64,000 nucleotides of DNA from Commensalibacter nepenthis (GTDB lineage Bacteria > Pseudomonadota > Alphaproteobacteria > Acetobacterales > Acetobacteraceae). How positions within the stretch are numbered: the stretch's first letter is position 1; each line of letters opens with the position of its first letter. Under the pieces are notes generated by a model. That model did not search any database, was not told the origin of the DNA, and was given only the letters and a program-made list of their open reading frames with translations. The position numbers and the translations under genes were made by a program. The stretch lies in assembly GCF_029953305.1 (NCBI RefSeq), contig NZ_JASBAN010000001.1, positions 1,605,001-1,669,000 of the forward strand, written 5' to 3'. Below are positions 61,769 through 64,000 of the stretch, piece after piece.

Positions 61769-62590
61769 ATGATTGTTGCTCGTAATTTACAAGAATTTTT
61801 ACAAGCTAGAGCTGGGTTTAATGATTATTCTGTGGCATTGGTTCCAACAATGGGGGCATTGCACGAAGGGCATATGGCGTTGGTTAAACGTGCCAAGGAG
61901 CTATCTCATTATTGTATTGTAACAATATTTGTCAATCAATTACAATTTGATCAACAAGAAGATTTTAGCCGTTATCCCAAAACCGAAGAACGTGACATTC
62001 AGTTATTGGAACAGCATCACGTTGATTTGGTGTGGTTGCCAAGGGTGGGAGATATCTATCCAAAAGATTTTGCCACCCATATTACAGTGGGTGGTCCTTC
62101 TTTATTATGGGAAGGGGAAAAAAGACCAGGGCATTTCTCAGGGGTTGCAACGGTTGTTTATCGTTTTTTTTCTTTGATAAAACCGCATGTTGCTTGTTTT
62201 GGGGAAAAAGATTGGCAGCAATTGCAAGTGATCCGCAGAATGGTCGAAGATTTAAATATTCCTGTTTCTATTTTTGGCGTGCCTATTGTTAGGGAAACAG
62301 ATGGGCTTGCAAAATCATCTCGGAATCGTTTTTTATCACAAGAAGACCATCAAAAATCAGCTTTATTATATAAAGTGTTAAAGGAAAGCCACCAAAGATT
62401 ATTGAGCGGTGATAGTGTTACAGAAGTTCTAAAAGACGCTGTGCAACAATTATCGGACAATGGATTTGAAGTCGATTATTTTAACGCTGTGGATGGTCAG
62501 ACTTTGTGTAAAATCTCAGAGTGGCAACAAAATGCACGTTTGATTACAGCAGCCAAGTTAGGATCCGTTCGCCTATTGGATAACATATAA
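61769..62590 (+). CDS. panC: Pantothenate synthetase
   Basis: A 273-residue enzyme that joins pantoate and beta-alanine with ATP to form pantothenate. ALVPTMGALHEGHMALV has the HxGH nucleotide motif, CIVTIFVNQLQF(D) and EDFSRYPKT follow, GHFSGVATVVYRFF is the mid-protein signature, CFGEKDWQQLQVIRRMV lies in the ATP-binding core, and KSSRNRFLS is the KMSKS-like loop. It is a single gene; panB is not in the window. Length is normal. Confidence 0.97.
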   Translation: MIVARNLQEFLQARAGFNDYSVALVPTMGALHEGHMALVKRAKELSHYCIVTIFVNQLQFDQQEDFSRYPKTEERDIQLLEQHHVDLVWLPRVGDIYPKDFATHITVGGPSLLWEGEKRPGHFSGVATVVYRFFSLIKPHVACFGEKDWQQLQVIRRMVEDLNIPVSIFGVPIVRETDGLAKSSRNRFLSQEDHQKSALLYKVLKESHQRLLSGDSVTEVLKDAVQQLSDNGFEVDYFNAVDGQTLCKISEWQQNARLITAAKLGSVRLLDNI

Positions 62591-62593
62591 GAC

Positions 62594-62626
62594 AATAAAA
62601 AAACCTTGTTTCGTATAACAAGGTTT
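62594..62626 (-). terminator. Rho-independent terminator for dksA
   Basis: AAACCTTGTT / AACAAGGTTT with a 6-nt loop. The A-tract on the left becomes a long T-run when read on the minus strand, so it terminates dksA. It is close to the panC stop but has no T-run in that direction. Confidence 0.85.
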
Positions 62627-62647
62627 CAACAGCCATCTGGATTAAAA

Positions 62648-63079
62648 TTATTCTACAGGAAGGTCGTCCCGATAGATTTTCTCTTTTCTCTCGTGCATTT
62701 CTTGTGCTTCGATGGATAAGGTTGCAACGGGACGTGCTTCCAAACGTTTCAAACTGATTGGTTCGCCAGTGACTTCACAATAACCGTAAGTGCCATCGTC
62801 AATTTTTCTGAGTGCATGTTCAATTTTCGAGAGGAGTTTCCTTGCGCGATCATGCGTTCTTAGTTCCAATGCACGATCTGTTTCAGAGCTGGCTCGATCA
62901 TTTAAATCAATATCAGCAGGGCGGTCTTGAGAGAGATGGTTTAATGCTTCGTTTGAATCGTTTAAAATCGAAGCGCGCCACGCTTCTAATTTTGCCTTAA
63001 AGTATGCGAGTTGACGAGGATTCATGAACTCTTCGTCATCAGAGGGTTTGTAGTCATTTTTAAATGAAATCGTATTCAT
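62648..63079 (-). CDS. dksA: RNA polymerase-binding transcription factor DksA
   Basis: A 143-residue DksA. The coiled coil reaches from about residues 25 to 105, with the tip motif DLNDRA (DxxDxA) that enters the RNA polymerase secondary channel. The zinc-finger region reads YGYCEVTGEPISLKRLEARP then TLSIEAQE: only one of the four zinc Cys of E. coli DksA is left, as is common in alphaproteobacterial DksA. It modulates rRNA and amino-acid promoters with ppGpp. It is a monocistronic gene with its own terminator. Confidence 0.96.
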   Translation of the reverse strand: MNTISFKNDYKPSDDEEFMNPRQLAYFKAKLEAWRASILNDSNEALNHLSQDRPADIDLNDRASSETDRALELRTHDRARKLLSKIEHALRKIDDGTYGYCEVTGEPISLKRLEARPVATLSIEAQEMHERKEKIYRDDLPVE

Positions 63080-63314
63080 ATATTAAGTACCTACGTTGTG
63101 CATATAGTGAAAATTGATAGATATAGAAGATTACCCTTACTCTTTGTTTTTTAAGGGTTATAATATCAACAGCATCTTACGCCAAGAAAAAAATGTAATT
63201 TTAATGAAAAAAACTTAATCTACGAAATATATAAGGCAAATATGCCTGTTATATTAGATTTTATTATAATTATTTTAAGTATTTATTTATTCTATATTAA
63301 AACGACTGGAGCAT
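63080..63314 (-). other. AT-rich intergenic region upstream of dksA
   Basis: About 235 bp of AT-rich sequence without an open frame. It should carry the dksA promoter and the 3' end signals of the partial sugar isomerase gene. No clear terminator hairpin is visible. Confidence 0.4.
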
Positions 63315-64000
63315 TTAAATAAATCCCATTTTATTTAAGAACGCTCTACTGGCTTTGACATCTTGTAAACTGCCATCCGCATGACGGGGATCCCTTTCTT
63401 GCTCAATAGTAATAAATCCTTCATATTTTATTTGTTTCAAAGTTGTGTAAATAGATGGGTAATCCAATATGCCCTTGCCAATAGGACACATGACCCCTTT
63501 GGCACATGCGTCAAAAAAGCGGATTTTTTCTTGCATAACGTCGTTAAAGACAGATATATTAATATCTTTGAAATGGATATAATCAATACGATCTTGATAA
63601 TGTAAAAGCGTTTTGACGGGATCCATACCCGCATAATAGGTGTGACCTGTATCAATACATAATCCAGCGATTTGAGAATCAATATCTTGGACAATTTGTT
63701 CGATTTCGTCTGAAAATTCGATATATCCGCCCGCATGTGGGTGGATAACGGTACGAATGCCATAAATATCAAACGCATGTTTTGCGATTAAAGTGATTGT
63801 TTCTGTCATTTCTTTCCACTCATCTGGGGATAACCGTGGGGCACGATCACTATGCCCTGCGGCGTAATCGCGAACATCATGCCCCCAATCCATAATTGTT
63901 AAATAAGGGGTAGGGTAATGTTGATTCGAGTACCGATTCGGTTGAGGAAGTTGTGATAATAAGTGACAAATATTATCGGTTTGGAATAATAATGACTGAC
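63315..64000 (-). CDS. Sugar phosphate isomerase/epimerase, TIM-barrel (partial)
   Basis: The last 228 or so residues of a xylose-isomerase-like TIM-barrel protein; the frame is open to the window edge, so the N-terminus lies beyond 64000. An internal Met at 63893 is not the likely start, because upstream codons (PTPYLTIMDWGHD) read well in frame. TVIHPHAGGYIEF, LCIDTGHTYYAGMDP and YIHFKDI carry the metal-binding His/Glu/Asp residues, and GFITIEQERDPRHAD is the last strand. It resembles IolE/inosose dehydratase and related sugar epimerases. Substrate is not determinable; myo-inositol use would need the neighbouring genes. Confidence 0.85.
   Translation of the reverse strand, partial: QSLLFQTDNICHLLSQLPQPNRYSNQHYPTPYLTIMDWGHDVRDYAAGHSDRAPRLSPDEWKEMTETITLIAKHAFDIYGIRTVIHPHAGGYIEFSDEIEQIVQDIDSQIAGLCIDTGHTYYAGMDPVKTLLHYQDRIDYIHFKDINISVFNDVMQEKIRFFDACAKGVMCPIGKGILDYPSIYTTLKQIKYEGFITIEQERDPRHADGSLQDVKASRAFLNKMGFI

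Noticed and set aside
62648-63079. Loss of zinc-finger Cys in DksA as a novelty
   Set aside because: The single-Cys form is, to my knowledge, usual for alphaproteobacterial DksA.

Overview
The window looks like chromosome from a low-GC alphaproteobacterium of the family Acetobacteraceae. A Commensalibacter-like insect-gut acetic acid bacterium is my best guess; this is inferred from gene content and AT-rich base use, with no database search. The main pointers are GcrA, an OprB-type sugar porin, the alphaproteobacterial form of DksA, an F1-only atpHAGDC operon, an rRNA operon ending 23S-5S-tRNA-fMet, and a large hopanoid side-chain cluster.

Layout. 1-3.1 kb is the end of an rRNA operon (23S missing its 5' part, 5S, initiator tRNA). 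3.1-5.3 kb is a very AT-rich accessory patch: a transposase scar followed by a family-39-like glycoside hydrolase gene broken by one in-frame TGA. 5.5-12.3 kb is envelope functions: a MarC-type membrane protein, an OprB porin, a small lipoprotein and the pqiABC lipid-transport operon. 12.6-13.9 kb holds secE-nusG and tRNAs Trp and Gly, without rplK next to them. 13.9-15.3 kb is decayed DNA with two frameshifted pseudogenes. 15.3-20.3 kb is the F1 ATP synthase operon. 20.3-27.6 kb carries queF, a glycosyltransferase, ribonuclease D, gcrA, a bactofilin, a PfkB-family sugar/nucleoside kinase and typA. 27.8-29.5 kb holds a small exported His/Lys-rich repeat protein and a dead IS5-family element with recognisable ends. 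29.5-39.4 kb carries alr, a ferredoxin-NADP reductase, tsaE, addB-addA and trxA.

39.4-47.4 kb is the hopanoid region. dxs-hpnM-hpnI-hpnJ-hpnK run leftward and hpnH runs rightward from a shared 368-bp intergenic region. Together they link isoprenoid precursor supply (Dxs; ispE lies further right) to adenosylhopane formation (HpnH), glucosaminyl and cyclitol-ether head-group assembly (HpnI, HpnK, HpnJ) and probable hopanoid trafficking (HpnM).

47.4-64 kb has a second copy of the transposase scar, aspA, a CorC/HlyC-type membrane protein, a lytic transglycosylase, a uracil-DNA glycosylase-like protein, a TPR protein with ispE, a YqaA-type membrane protein, an OmpR/EnvZ-type two-component pair, a GNAT acetyltransferase, a rhodanese, a DUF2272-type lipoprotein, panC, dksA and a TIM-barrel sugar isomerase/epimerase gene cut by the right edge.

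Most of the window is ordinary housekeeping chromosome. The unusual parts are the TGA-split hydrolase, two matching transposase tails about 44 kb apart, the HHGKKD repeat protein, the dead IS5 element, the decayed genes upstream of the ATP synthase operon, and the separation of secE-nusG from rplK. I found no CRISPR array, prophage, or recognisable toxin-antitoxin or defence system.
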